64,000 bases of DNA, from positions 992,001-1,056,000 of the forward strand of contig OZ242033.1 in the NCBI GenBank assembly GCA_965205155.1. The letters run 5' to 3'. Shown here in pieces: positions 1 to 8,255 of the stretch (positions are counted from its first letter, which is position 1; each line of letters begins with the position of its first letter). Both the position numbers and the translations under genes were made by a program. The stretch comes from Aldehydirespirator sp965205155. GTDB lineage: Bacteria > Actinomycetota > Acidimicrobiia > Acidimicrobiales > Aldehydirespiratoraceae. The notes beneath the pieces were generated by a model. It did no database searches. It worked only from the letters and a program-made list of their open reading frames with translations, and was not told the origin of the DNA.

Positions 1-3
1 CAG

Positions 4-987
4 ATGTCGGCTGGCGTGGACTTGGCGCCGTTGAGGCGTTTCTGGCATCCGGTGGCCGAGTCCTCGTGGGTGGGGGACTCTCCGGTCGCGGTGACGCTGT
101 TGGGTGAGGGTCTGGTGCTGTTCCGCTCCGGTGGGGCGGTGAGGTGCTTTGCCGACCTGTGCGTGCACCGGGGGACCCGCCTGTCGTTGGGCTGGGTGAC
201 CGACGACGGGTGCCTGCAGTGTCCGTACCACGGTTGGAAGTACGACGCGGATGGGACGTGTGTGCTGATCCCGTCCCAGCCGGCCGACGCCCAGCGGATC
301 CCGCCGCGGGCCCGGGCGGTTGCGTACGGTTGCGAGGAGCGGTACGGGATCGTGTGGGTCGCCCTGGAGGATCCGGTGAAGCCCGTGCCCGAGTACCCGT
401 GGCTGGATGATCCCGAGTTCCATACCTGGAGCAAGTTCTGCGGGACCCGGGAGGCGGGAGCGGCCCGGTTCGCGGAGAACGCGCTGGACCTGGCCCATCT
501 CGACTTCGTGCATCCGGGGTTGCTGGGGTCGCCGGGCGACACCGTGATCGAGCCCTATGAGGTCGAGGTGGACGACGGCGTCGTCTACATGCGGTACACC
601 AAGCGGTCGGTCGGTCCGGAGACGTTCGCGACGGGGGTTGAGACAGTCAGCCACGAGATCCGGGTGGAAATGCCCTACACGTTCACACTGATCTTTCGGG
701 GCGAGCGGGGCACCACCACGATCTGGGGCCTTCATCATCCGATCGACGAGCATCGCTGCGGGCTGTGGCGCTTCGAGTCGCGCAACCACTCTCTCGACAC
801 TCCCGATCAGGAGTTCATCGACTTCCTCGACCTGCTGCTGCCCCAGGACAAGGACATCATCGAGAGCCAGCGGCCTGACATGGTTCCTGTGGACCTGACC
901 GAGGAGCTTCACGTCAAGGTGGCCGACGCGGGCGCCATCGCCTATCGCCGCATGCTCAAGGAGGAACTGGGCGTCGCCTACGTCTGA
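4..987 (+). CDS. Rieske-type aromatic-ring oxygenase, large subunit-like
   Basis: The product is a non-haem iron oxygenase of 327 residues that should hydroxylate or demethylate an aromatic or similar small substrate. The N-terminal Rieske domain shows CVHRG (C53, H55) and CPYHGW (C73, H76), the four [2Fe-2S] ligands. A mononuclear-iron motif of the D-x2-H-x4-H kind lies at D162, H165 and H170. No ferredoxin or reductase partner is visible, but the gene sits at the window edge. The ATG at base 4 fits the usual short N-terminus before the Rieske domain, although upstream starts cannot be seen. The substrate is unknown. Confidence 0.88.
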   Translation: MSAGVDLAPLRRFWHPVAESSWVGDSPVAVTLLGEGLVLFRSGGAVRCFADLCVHRGTRLSLGWVTDDGCLQCPYHGWKYDADGTCVLIPSQPADAQRIPPRARAVAYGCEERYGIVWVALEDPVKPVPEYPWLDDPEFHTWSKFCGTREAGAARFAENALDLAHLDFVHPGLLGSPGDTVIEPYEVEVDDGVVYMRYTKRSVGPETFATGVETVSHEIRVEMPYTFTLIFRGERGTTTIWGLHHPIDEHRCGLWRFESRNHSLDTPDQEFIDFLDLLLPQDKDIIESQRPDMVPVDLTEELHVKVADAGAIAYRRMLKEELGVAYV

Positions 988-1005
988 GAGGCCGAGCGGG
1001 TCGCA

Positions 1006-1902
1006 TCACCCGGCGCCGTGGTAGGTGATCAATCCGGCCCCTGCGACCACGAGGGTTGCCCCGAAGATCACGTGGGGCCTGACCGTCTCGAGTGTCCGGT
1101 TGAACAGCATGGTCAGCAGGATGATGAAGACCACCTGAGTCTGGATCAGCAGGACCACCACGGAGACATCACCCTCCCCGATGGCGAGGAAGTGCATGAC
1201 CTGGGCCCCGCTCCCGATGATCGCCGCCACCCCATACCATCCGACGGCCTGCCTCGACAGCGACTTCACCGATCGCCGGAATCGGGGCTCGGCGACCAGC
1301 GCGCCCATGACCGCCAGCGACGTGATGTAGGCAATGAGGTTGCCGAGCAACGGGAAGGGGGCCCGGTCCAGGGCCGACTTGATGAAGATGGGAGCCAGCC
1401 CCCAACTGGCTGCCGCGCCCAGCGCGAGCAGGATGCCGCGCGAGGTCTGGGATCGTGGCTCGGGGTCGAGTGGGCTCCTGGCTTCGCCACGAGCCAGAAC
1501 GATCGGGCCCGAGATCACCAGGAAGCCTCCGACGGCCACAAGAAGGCCGATCCGCTCGTTGAGGATCGACGCTGCCAGCACCAGCGAGAACAGCGGGTAG
1601 GTCCCGACCAGGACACCCGTCCGCGAGCTGCCGATCAGGCTGATGGCGGTGTAGAAGAGCGCGCCGCCGATCACGAACTCGCCCAGCGCGGCCAGCGCGA
1701 ACAGGCCTGCCGCCGATCCGATCTCGGCGTAGTGGCGATACTCGCCGGCCGCCATGACGATGATGGCGATCACCGGGAGGCTCGTCATGGCCGAGACGAG
1801 CAGGCCCGCCAGGGGAGGGCCATGAGCGGTGGCCCGGCGCAGGGCGATGGCGTTCAGCGCGAAGAGAATGGCGGCCGAGAGGGCGAATGCAACAGCCAGC
1901 AT
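1006..1902 (-). CDS. EamA/DMT-superfamily permease
   Basis: A 298-residue integral membrane protein made almost entirely of hydrophobic helices, arranged as two EamA-like halves separated by a polar stretch near residues 135-155 (GEARSPLDPEPRSQ). It probably exports or imports a small metabolite across the cytoplasmic membrane. About 10 helices fit the drug/metabolite transporter family in length and layout. It converges on the Rieske gene and diverges from the SnoaL-like gene, so it is probably transcribed alone. The substrate cannot be told from sequence. Confidence 0.8.
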   Translation of the reverse strand: MLAVAFALSAAILFALNAIALRRATAHGPPLAGLLVSAMTSLPVIAIIVMAAGEYRHYAEIGSAAGLFALAALGEFVIGGALFYTAISLIGSSRTGVLVGTYPLFSLVLAASILNERIGLLVAVGGFLVISGPIVLARGEARSPLDPEPRSQTSRGILLALGAAASWGLAPIFIKSALDRAPFPLLGNLIAYITSLAVMGALVAEPRFRRSVKSLSRQAVGWYGVAAIIGSGAQVMHFLAIGEGDVSVVVLLIQTQVVFIILLTMLFNRTLETVRPHVIFGATLVVAGAGLITYHGAG

Positions 1903-2003
1903 CGAGACCGAACGAGCGTTATCGCTTCCAGGGCACGGAACGACGATGGTACGCTCGCGATTCGACGGTATGCCAAGGTGACTGAGAGCGGCGGCCCATT
2001 CTG

Positions 2004-2432
2004 ATGAGCGAGCCCGACAACCTCGTGCGGGCCCGCCGGGTGATGGACGAGTTGTTCAACGCCGGGAATCTCTCAGTCGCCGATGAGTTGTTCGCGGCCG
2101 ATGTGGTCGATCACGGCGCTCCGCCCGGACTCCAGTCCCAGGGCCGGGACGGCGTCAAGGAGTTGGTGGCGGATCTCCATCTCGCCTTTCCCGACATCCG
2201 GTACGTCATCGAGGACGAGTGGGCCATCGATGACCTGGTTGTCCATCGGACCCGGGGGCGGGGCACGATGAGAGGCGAGTACCTCGGGTTCGCGCCCACC
2301 GGGAGGGTTGCCGAGTGGCCGGGCATCCACATCCTCCGGTTCGCCGACGGTCGGGTGACCGATCACTGGGGCGTAGCCGATCGGCTCTCGATGATGCAGC
2401 AGCTGGGAGTCGTCCCCACCCCCAAGGCCTGA
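2004..2432 (+). CDS. SnoaL-like ester cyclase / NTF2-fold protein
   Basis: A 142-residue single-domain protein with the SnoaL/ester-cyclase pattern: an N-terminal helix (ARRVMDELFNAGNL), the VVDH segment, AFPDIRYVIED, and a C-terminal HILRFADGRVTDHWGVAD strand-turn. Family members are small cone-shaped proteins acting on polyketide-like or other small ligands, and many are uncharacterised. The ATG follows a short spacer from the divergent permease gene. The family assignment is firm; the reaction is not. Confidence 0.75.
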   Translation: MSEPDNLVRARRVMDELFNAGNLSVADELFAADVVDHGAPPGLQSQGRDGVKELVADLHLAFPDIRYVIEDEWAIDDLVVHRTRGRGTMRGEYLGFAPTGRVAEWPGIHILRFADGRVTDHWGVADRLSMMQQLGVVPTPKA

Positions 2433-2444
2433 CCCACTTCGAAG

Positions 2445-3617
2445 TCAGGAGATGGCGGCGTCCAGTTGGTCGCGGGTCAGGTCGATGCCGAAGCCGGGCG
2501 CGTCGCTGGGGATCAGCCGGCCGCCGGTCGGGATGGCCATCCCCGGAGTCGAACGCCACGCACCCATCAGCGACTCCCCGGGCCCGCAGCCCACGAACAT
2601 CTCCGCCCAGCGATTGCCGGGCAGCCCATGGCAGAGGTGCTGGCCGTAGGAGTCGTTGCAGCCGCCGTGGAGGGCCAGCTCGATGCCGGCTGCAGCCGCG
2701 ATGGCCGCGATCTTGAGAACCGCGGTGGCGCCGCCCACCCACTGGACGTCGGGCTGGACCACGTCGACGAGGCGCTGCCCGGCCGCGTGGGCGAAGACGC
2801 GGTCGGTGTACCAGCGCTCACCGGCGGCCAGCATCTGCGAGGGCAGGCGCCGGCGGACGTCGGCGTAGCCGGGCCAGTCGTCGGGCTGGGCGTAGTCCTC
2901 GATCCATGTGAGCCGGTAGGGCTGCATCGCCTCGCCCAGCCGCACCGCGTAGGACGCGTCGAGCACCGGCCAGCAGTCGAGCATGATGTCGGCGTCCGGC
3001 CCGAGCTCCGAGCGGGCATCGGCCACCAGTCGCTCGGTCTCCTCGATGCCGGCGGTGGCTGCTCCCGAGCCGACCGGGCAGGCCAGCTTGAAGGCGTCGA
3101 AGCCCCGGTCGCGCAGGTCGTGGAGGTCGTTGCCGGTGGCGTAGCAGCGGGTGCGGTCCCGGGCCGGGCCGCCGATCAGCTCGTAGGCGGGCACGCCCAG
3201 GATCTTGCCCTTCAGGTCCCAAAGGGCCAGGTCCACCGCACTCACCGCGAACGATGCCAGGCCGGATGAGCCGAAGGCGCTGTTGGCGCTGCGCATCATC
3301 ATGTTCCACAGCTTCTCGGTGGCCAGCGCGGGCTCGCCGGCCAGCATGGGGCCGAAGAAGTCGTTGATGACGGGCACGACCGGGCCGGCCTGGCTGGTCA
3401 TGCCCACGCCGAAGGTGCCGTCGGAGGCGGTGGCCACGCACACCGCCTCGCCCCACGGGGGCGAGAGGCGCCCGGCCTGGCCGGCGAAGGCCCGGTCGTT
3501 GGACAGCGGGTGCATCAGCCCCCACGGGTCCCAGGAGGCTGTGGTTGCCGGCGGTCGCCCCAGCACTTCGGGGCGTCGCAGCGGCGCCGCGACGATCTCA
3601 GCGATGGTCGGCGTCAT
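2445..3617 (-). CDS. Enolase-superfamily (mandelate racemase/muconate lactonizing-like) enzyme
   Basis: A 390-residue protein with the two-domain enolase-superfamily layout: an N-terminal capping domain, then a barrel with VDLALWDLKGKILGVPAYEL, the lysine-bearing strand DAFKLACPVGS, and metal-ligand strands IMLDCWP, WIEDYAQP and AAGERWYT. Such enzymes abstract a proton alpha to a carboxylate, in racemisation or dehydration of sugar acids. The C-terminal GGCNDSYGQHLCHG segment fits the barrel end. The stop is 12 bp from the convergent SnoaL-like gene. The exact substrate is open. Confidence 0.82.
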   Translation of the reverse strand: MTPTIAEIVAAPLRRPEVLGRPPATTASWDPWGLMHPLSNDRAFAGQAGRLSPPWGEAVCVATASDGTFGVGMTSQAGPVVPVINDFFGPMLAGEPALATEKLWNMMMRSANSAFGSSGLASFAVSAVDLALWDLKGKILGVPAYELIGGPARDRTRCYATGNDLHDLRDRGFDAFKLACPVGSGAATAGIEETERLVADARSELGPDADIMLDCWPVLDASYAVRLGEAMQPYRLTWIEDYAQPDDWPGYADVRRRLPSQMLAAGERWYTDRVFAHAAGQRLVDVVQPDVQWVGGATAVLKIAAIAAAAGIELALHGGCNDSYGQHLCHGLPGNRWAEMFVGCGPGESLMGAWRSTPGMAIPTGGRLIPSDAPGFGIDLTRDQLDAAIS

Positions 3618-3680
3618 CGCCGCAGCGTAGGTGCGTGCGGACGCAGGCGCCCCGGCGCGGCGCGATCCGGTGCCCCAGCG

Positions 3681-3729
3681 CTGTATACCGCGCTTTCTCG
3701 CGACTATGACAAGAAATCGCGATATACAG
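3681..3729. promoter_or_regulatory. 49-bp imperfect inverted repeat upstream of the enolase-superfamily gene
   Basis: The outer arms begin CTGTATA and end TATACAG. Pairing inward across the 49 bp, 18 of 23 positions match, with runs CGCG/CGCG and TTTCT/AGAAA. It is markedly AT-richer than its surroundings. It lies 63-112 bp upstream of the enolase-superfamily start and just after the peroxiredoxin stop on the same strand. It could be an operator or a transcription terminator; there is no adjacent T-run to settle it. Confidence 0.5.
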
Positions 3730-3750
3730 CCCGGGCGAGCCGCGTGGCGG

Positions 3751-4413
3751 TCAGGTGCCGGGCTGTGGAATGACCCGCAGGTAGGGCAGGGGAGCCTCCC
3801 AGCCGTCGGGGTACTTCTCGGCGGCTGCCTCGTTGGAGACCGCGGGGACGATGATCACGTCCTCGCCCTGGTTCCAGTTGGCCGGGGTGGCCACCTGCTC
3901 GTGGGCGGTGAGCTGGACCGAGTCGAGCAGCCGCAGGATCTCGGCGAAGTTTCGGCCCGTGGTCATCGGGTAGGTGAGGGTGGCCTTGATCTTCTTGTCG
4001 GGGCCGACGATGAACACGGAGCGGGCGGTTGCGTTGTCGGCCGCGGTGCGGCCCTCGGACGTGTCGCCGGCGTCGGCCGGGAGCATGTCGTAGAGCTTCA
4101 CCACGTTGAGCTCGGGGTCGCCGATCAGCGGGTAGTTGACCGCGTTGCCGGTGGCCTTCTCGATATCGGCCGACCAGCCGACGTGGTCGCTCACGCCGTC
4201 GACGCTGATACCGATGATCTTGCAGTTGCGGGCTGCGAACTCCGACTTCAGGCCGGCCACCGCGCCCAGCTCAGTGGTGCAGACCGGGGTGAAGTCCTTC
4301 GGGTGGGAGAACAGCAGCGCCCATCCGTCGCCGATCCACTCGTGGAAGTTGATGGCTCCCTCGGTGGTTTCGGCGGTGAAGTCCGGTGCTGTGTCGTTGA
4401 TGCGAAGTCCCAT
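3751..4413 (-). CDS. 1-Cys-type peroxiredoxin (Prx6 subfamily)
   Basis: A 220-residue thiol peroxidase that should reduce hydrogen peroxide and organic hydroperoxides in the cytoplasm. The peroxidatic cysteine is C45 in SHPKDFTPVCTTELG, the conserved PxxxT/SxxC block. Total length and the long C-terminal region (GEDVIIVPAVSNEAAAEKYP) match Prx6-type rather than short AhpC or BCP enzymes. The ATG has AGGA-like purines just upstream (TGGAGGAATGCC). A palindrome about 50 bp upstream suggests its own regulation. The physiological reductant is not visible. Confidence 0.9.
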   Translation of the reverse strand: MGLRINDTAPDFTAETTEGAINFHEWIGDGWALLFSHPKDFTPVCTTELGAVAGLKSEFAARNCKIIGISVDGVSDHVGWSADIEKATGNAVNYPLIGDPELNVVKLYDMLPADAGDTSEGRTAADNATARSVFIVGPDKKIKATLTYPMTTGRNFAEILRLLDSVQLTAHEQVATPANWNQGEDVIIVPAVSNEAAAEKYPDGWEAPLPYLRVIPQPGT

Positions 4414-4461
4414 GGCATTCCTCCAGTAGTGGCGGATTGTCCACAGGCTAGTCGCACTGAG

Positions 4462-4485
4462 TGACTATTCCGACCGGATTAGTCA
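4462..4485. promoter_or_regulatory. 24-bp near-perfect palindrome upstream of peroxiredoxin
   Basis: The half-sites are TGACTA-T-TCCG and its complement CGGA-T-TAGTCA around a 2-bp centre. Only one base pair within each 11-bp arm fails to match. It lies 49-72 bp upstream of the peroxiredoxin start, in the position of a promoter or operator. A redox- or iron-sulfur-sensing regulator is an attractive guess, but no regulator gene is adjacent. Confidence 0.5.
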
Positions 4486-4517
4486 GGAATTGCCCTCAAG
4501 GGTCCGCCGGCTGTGTC

Positions 4518-4607
4518 TGGCGGAGAGTATGGGATTCGAACCCATGGTGACCCGGAGGCCACAACGGCTTTCGAGGCCGCCCCATTCGTCCGCTCTGGCA
4601 ACTCTCC
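4518..4607 (-). tRNA. tRNA-Ser (anticodon CGA), CCA encoded
   Basis: Read on the minus strand, a 7-bp acceptor stem GGAGAGT/ACTCTCC, a long variable arm typical of class II tRNA, the T-loop GGTTCGAATCC and an anticodon loop CTCGAAA give anticodon CGA, decoding UCG serine codons. The stem is followed by discriminator G and a genomically encoded CCA at 4518-4520. The other two tRNAs here do not encode CCA. Confidence 0.95.
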
Positions 4608-4617
4608 GCCGCAGAGG

Positions 4618-5106
4618 CTACCGGCGGGCCTCCCAGCCGACTTCGGTGTCGGTGTCGGAGGTCCGCAGGTCCGAGAAGAAGTCGTGCAGCAGGGCGGCGC
4701 ACTCGCCGGCCCTCACGCCGGGCACCACCGCGAACTCGTGGTTGAGCCGGGGGTCGGCGCCGAGGTTGTAGAGCGACCCGAGGGCGCCGGCCTTGGGGTC
4801 GTTGGCGCCGTAGACGACCCGGGCCACCCGGGCCTGCTGGAGCGCTCCCGCGCACATGGGGCACGGCTCCAGGGTCACGGCCACGGCGGCCCCGTCCAGG
4901 CGCCAGTCGCCCAGGCGGGCCGCGGCGTCGCGCACCGCCAGCATCTCGGCGTGGGCGGTCGGGTCGCCGGTGCGCTCGCGCTCGTTGTGGCGCCGGGCGA
5001 TCACCTCGCCGTCGTGCCACACTGCCGCGCCCACGGGCACGTCGCCGTGAGCGGGTGCCAACCGGGCCTCGGCCAGCGCCGGCTCCATGAGTTCGTCGTC
5101 GGTCAC
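4618..5106 (-). CDS. tadA: tRNA-specific adenosine deaminase (TadA-like)
   Basis: A zinc-dependent deaminase expected to convert A34 to inosine in the anticodon of tRNA-Arg(ACG). It shows the deaminase zinc motif TAHAEM (His ligand and catalytic Glu) and PCPMCAGAL (two Cys ligands), plus the N-terminal block HGDVPVGAAVWHDGEVI. The GTG at 5106 gives 162 residues, the normal size. Another in-frame GTG at 5145 would add 13 residues. The ambiguity arises because the start region is part of a local duplication. It sits between tRNA-Ser and the aminotransferase gene on the same strand. Confidence 0.87.
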   Translation of the reverse strand: MTDDELMEPALAEARLAPAHGDVPVGAAVWHDGEVIARRHNERERTGDPTAHAEMLAVRDAAARLGDWRLDGAAVAVTLEPCPMCAGALQQARVARVVYGANDPKAGALGSLYNLGADPRLNHEFAVVPGVRAGECAALLHDFFSDLRTSDTDTEVGWEARR

Positions 5107-5195
5107 GGATTGATGTTGGTGGCGAACCGGGTCGTTGTCGGTCACGAGACTTGGCGAACCGGGTCGTCGTCGGTCACGGATCGATGTCGGTGGCG
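5101..5195. repeat. Local direct duplication across the tadA/aminotransferase junction
   Basis: A 26-bp block starting GGCGAACCGGGTCG at 5121 recurs at 5153 with one difference. The block GGTCACGGATTGATG at 5101 recurs at 5172 with small differences. The duplication supplies two candidate GTG starts for tadA (5106 and 5145) and covers the last codons of the upstream aminotransferase gene (stop at 5174). Confidence 0.75.
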
Positions 5196-6019
5196 ATCAA
5201 GTCGGCGATCGTCTGCCAAGCGTCCCTGGTCAGTGTTCCGTCCACCACCGGCAGTTCGGTGCCGTCGACTCGGGCGATCGATTGAACGGTGCGGGTCGAG
5301 GAGGCCAGGAAGGCCTCGGGCACGCCGGGCAGGTCCTCCATCGGCAGGTGCGTCTCGTCGATGTCGAGATGCTCCAGCAGCAGTGCCCGCGTGACCCCGG
5401 CCAGGCAGCCAGTGTCCAGCGGCGGCGTGTGCAGCCGCTCGCCGTCGGACCAGAAGATGTTCGAGCCGGTTCCCTCGCTCACCCGCCCCCGGGTGTCGGC
5501 GAAGATCGCCTCCGACGCGCCCCGCTCGCGGGCCATGTCCAGGGCCAGCACGTTCTCGGCGTAGGAGGTGGTCTTGACGCCGGCCATGGCGCCCCGCTCG
5601 TTGCGGGTGAACGGCATGGTCGCCACCGCAGTCCCCGGCAGGTAGTCGGGCGGACGGTTGCCGGCGATCACAATGGCCGAGCCTCGAGCGCCGCTGCGGC
5701 CCGAGCCCAGCGGGCCCCCGCCGCTGGTCGCGGTGATCCGCACGATCCCCGCTTCGGGGGCGGCGTCCAGGCACTGGGAGATGGCGGCCCGCAACTCGTC
5801 GTCGCTGTAGGGGCACTCGAAGCGCAGCACGCGGGCCGAGCGGCGCAGTCGCTCAAGATGGCGCCGCACCGCGAACGCGGCTGCCCCCTCGCCGCGGCGC
5901 ACCACGAGCAGGGTTTCGAACACGCCGTCGCCCACGATCACTCCGTGGTCGTCGGCGCGCAGGTGGGGACCGTCGGGCTCGACCATGCGTCCGTTCAGCC
6001 ACACCGCGTGCGCGCTCAC
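5174..6019 (-). CDS. PLP-dependent class IV aminotransferase / aminodeoxychorismate lyase-like
   Basis: A fold-type IV PLP enzyme, either a branched-chain or D-amino acid aminotransferase or 4-amino-4-deoxychorismate lyase (PabC). Diagnostic blocks are VWLNGRMV near the N-terminus, GVFETLLVV, the lysine segment AGVKTTSYAENVLAL, EAIFADTRGRVSEGTGSNIFW, and TPPLDTGCLAGVTRALLLEH. The lysine in VKTTSY is the Schiff-base residue. The GTG at 6019 is chosen because homology begins immediately after it; the reading frame upstream to 6487 is non-coding and runs antisense to the DM13 gene. Size is 281 residues. Confidence 0.85.
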   Translation of the reverse strand: MSAHAVWLNGRMVEPDGPHLRADDHGVIVGDGVFETLLVVRRGEGAAAFAVRRHLERLRRSARVLRFECPYSDDELRAAISQCLDAAPEAGIVRITATSGGGPLGSGRSGARGSAIVIAGNRPPDYLPGTAVATMPFTRNERGAMAGVKTTSYAENVLALDMARERGASEAIFADTRGRVSEGTGSNIFWSDGERLHTPPLDTGCLAGVTRALLLEHLDIDETHLPMEDLPGVPEAFLASSTRTVQSIARVDGTELPVVDGTLTRDAWQTIADLIATDIDP

Positions 6020-6125
6020 CAGCACGAAGCTACCCGTGTGAGTGGGATTGGCAGGCTCCCGGCGCTGCCGTCCCGGACAAGAACTCTTGAAATGCTCTGC
6101 CCCGAGCGGCGATATTTTGGGAGTG

Positions 6126-6968
6126 ATGAGATCATGGATCCGACGGCACTGGCGCTGGGCCCTTCCGGCGGGAGTTGTCCTGGCAGGGGTTGGAGCTTGG
6201 CTGGTGTTCGGCTTCTTCGCCTTCCAGACGTACTTCCAGGACGACGAGGTGGACGAGGCGCTCCCGTTCTTCACCGCGGGCCCGGCCCCGTCGGGCATTG
6301 AAGGCGACGAGACGACCACCGAGATGGCCAAGGCCATGAACGACGCCATGGCGGCCGACGACATGCCCATGGTCGACGAGGTCGACGAGCCCATGCCCGA
6401 CATGCCCGGCACCGGGGGAGTGTCGTCGGCGGCCACCGATGGTGAGGCGGCCCAGCCCGGCGACGAGGCCCAGTCCGAGATCCCCAAGCCTGGTGTCCCC
6501 GAGCCCGAGGGCGAGGAAGCCCCGACCGCTGACGAGACCCAGCCGGTCGAGCCCGCCGAGCCCGCTGAGCTCGAGCCGGCCGAGACCCAGCCTGAGCCCG
6601 CCGAGACCCAGCCTCAACCGGCAGAGCCCCAGATCATCGTGGAGGCGTCCGGGTCGTTCATCGACCGTTCCCACCCCACCGAGGGCAGCGCCCTGGTGCT
6701 CGGCGACGGCAGCGGGCAGCGCTTCCTGCGGTTCGAGGACTTCCGCACCGACAACGGCCCAGACCTGAACGTATACCTGTCGGCCGCCCCGACGGACGCC
6801 TCGGCCGGCGAGTTCGACAACGACTTCGTCGACCTGGGCGACCTCAAGGGCAACGTCGGCTCGCAGAACTACGAGATTCCCGTCGGGCTCGACCTCGACC
6901 ACTACTCCACGGTGGCGATCTGGTGCGTGCGCTTCAGCGTGGTCTTCGGCGTGGCCGAACTCACGTAG
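6126..6968 (+). CDS. Membrane-anchored DM13-domain protein with acidic Pro/Glu linker
   Basis: A 280-residue protein with an N-terminal membrane anchor (ALPAGVVLAGVGAWLVFGFF), a linker of about 130 residues rich in Asp, Glu and Pro with repeated PAETQP units, and a C-terminal DM13 domain (residues about 175-280). That domain shows SGSFIDRSHPTEGSALVL, FEDFRTDNGPDLNVYLS and the late tryptophan-cysteine pair in VAIWCVRFSVVFG. DM13 domains are proposed redox or electron-transfer modules. The ATG at 6126 is chosen because the anchor starts there. It overlaps the convergent gene by 8 bp. Confidence 0.85.
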   Translation: MRSWIRRHWRWALPAGVVLAGVGAWLVFGFFAFQTYFQDDEVDEALPFFTAGPAPSGIEGDETTTEMAKAMNDAMAADDMPMVDEVDEPMPDMPGTGGVSSAATDGEAAQPGDEAQSEIPKPGVPEPEGEEAPTADETQPVEPAEPAELEPAETQPEPAETQPQPAEPQIIVEASGSFIDRSHPTEGSALVLGDGSGQRFLRFEDFRTDNGPDLNVYLSAAPTDASAGEFDNDFVDLGDLKGNVGSQNYEIPVGLDLDHYSTVAIWCVRFSVVFGVAELT

Positions 6969-8181
6969 GAGTCGCGTCGAGCAGGAACGACGAGCCTGGC
7001 GAGGGGTCTGCGCCCAGCCCGGCCAGCTCGACCGCGAACCAGTCCTGGCCCCCCTCGGGCGGCTCGAGCTGGGCGACCACCAGCGTCGGCGTTCGGTCAG
7101 AGGTCAGCCAGGCCACCGAGGTCGAGTCGCCGGACCACAGCGGCCGGCCGTAGCCGCCCCCGTCCAGCAGGCGCAGCTGCCCGGTCTGCCGGTCGAAGAG
7201 CCACGCCGGGCTGGTGTCGTTGAGCAACCAGCGACTGTCCGGTGACACGGAGATACCGGCCAGCTCGGCCACGAAATCCTCGGGTAGCTCCGTTGCCCGG
7301 CCGGTGGCGACGTCCACGACCACCACCATGCACGAGAGCTGCTCGTCGCAGCGCTGCTCCACCCGCAACTGGTCGCTGGCGGCCAGCAGCCGGTGCTCGC
7401 TCACGACCTCGAAACCCGTGAACGTCGGGCGGTACGTCCTTCCAACCGGCGGAGCCACCAGAACGCCCGCGTTGCGGACCACCACCACCTCGGAGCCCGG
7501 AGGGGCCTGCAACTCGCCGGTAAGGACGCCGTAGTCCTGCCAGGCATTCATCCGGATGGTGCCGCCGGGCCCGTCGGGACGGCTGATCACCCAGAAGTCG
7601 ACGAGCGGATGGGTCGAGGGCACCAGTTCCGCGCCGGAGGACACCAGCAATGCGGTCGGTGCACTGTCCGCCCAGGACAGGCCGACCGTTCGCTTGCCGT
7701 CGGTGAGCAGTTCCAGGGCGGCCACTTCGAGACGCGACCCGGATGGCTCGATGGGCACCCGTTGCACCGTTCCCGTCGCCAGATCCACCCACGCCACATG
7801 GCGGCCGCTCAGGTACATCAGCCGACCCTCCAGCTGGCTGAACGGCTCAGCGGGAGCGGCGCTTTCGGGCTCGCCGTCTTCTGAGACGACCTCGGTGCTG
7901 GTCTCCGCCTCTGGCGGCGGGCTGGTGGTGGTCGGCGCTATGAAGCGCTCCTCGTCGACCGGGTCGGCGTCGCGGCCGTCGACAGGACCGGCGCCATCGC
8001 CGGTGAGGCTGAGCAGCCACACCACGACGGCCAGCACGGCCAGCACCCCGACGAGGCCCGCCGCGGCCCGCCATGAACGCTCGTGCCCGTCGTGATTGTC
8101 GGCGTCGTCATCGCCGTCGAGGCCACCGTGCCCGTCGTAGTTGCCGGGGTCGTCGCGGCCGTCCAGCGGTGCCGCGTCCAT
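6961..8181 (-). CDS. Single-pass membrane protein with extracytoplasmic WD40/TolB-like sensor region
   Basis: A 406-residue protein with a charged Asp/Gly/His-rich cytoplasmic N-terminus, one transmembrane helix (AAAGLVGVLAVLAVVVWLL, about residues 40-60), an acidic low-complexity linker, and a C-terminal region of about 280 residues. That region has repeated beta-strand units such as GRHVAWVDLATG, SVSPDSRWLLNDTSPAWLFD and WSGDSTSVAWLTSD. The pattern fits a beta-propeller facing the outside. No enzymatic motif is seen and the function is unknown. It converges on the DM13 gene. Confidence 0.75.
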   Translation of the reverse strand: MDAAPLDGRDDPGNYDGHGGLDGDDDADNHDGHERSWRAAAGLVGVLAVLAVVVWLLSLTGDGAGPVDGRDADPVDEERFIAPTTTSPPPEAETSTEVVSEDGEPESAAPAEPFSQLEGRLMYLSGRHVAWVDLATGTVQRVPIEPSGSRLEVAALELLTDGKRTVGLSWADSAPTALLVSSGAELVPSTHPLVDFWVISRPDGPGGTIRMNAWQDYGVLTGELQAPPGSEVVVVRNAGVLVAPPVGRTYRPTFTGFEVVSEHRLLAASDQLRVEQRCDEQLSCMVVVVDVATGRATELPEDFVAELAGISVSPDSRWLLNDTSPAWLFDRQTGQLRLLDGGGYGRPLWSGDSTSVAWLTSDRTPTLVVAQLEPPEGGQDWFAVELAGLGADPSPGSSFLLDATPT

Positions 8182-8255
8182 CCCGGCACCGTAGCGGCCC
8201 GCAAAGGGTGTGGTTTGCTGACGGCGGGGATGCTTCAGGAGCTAGAACATCGGGT

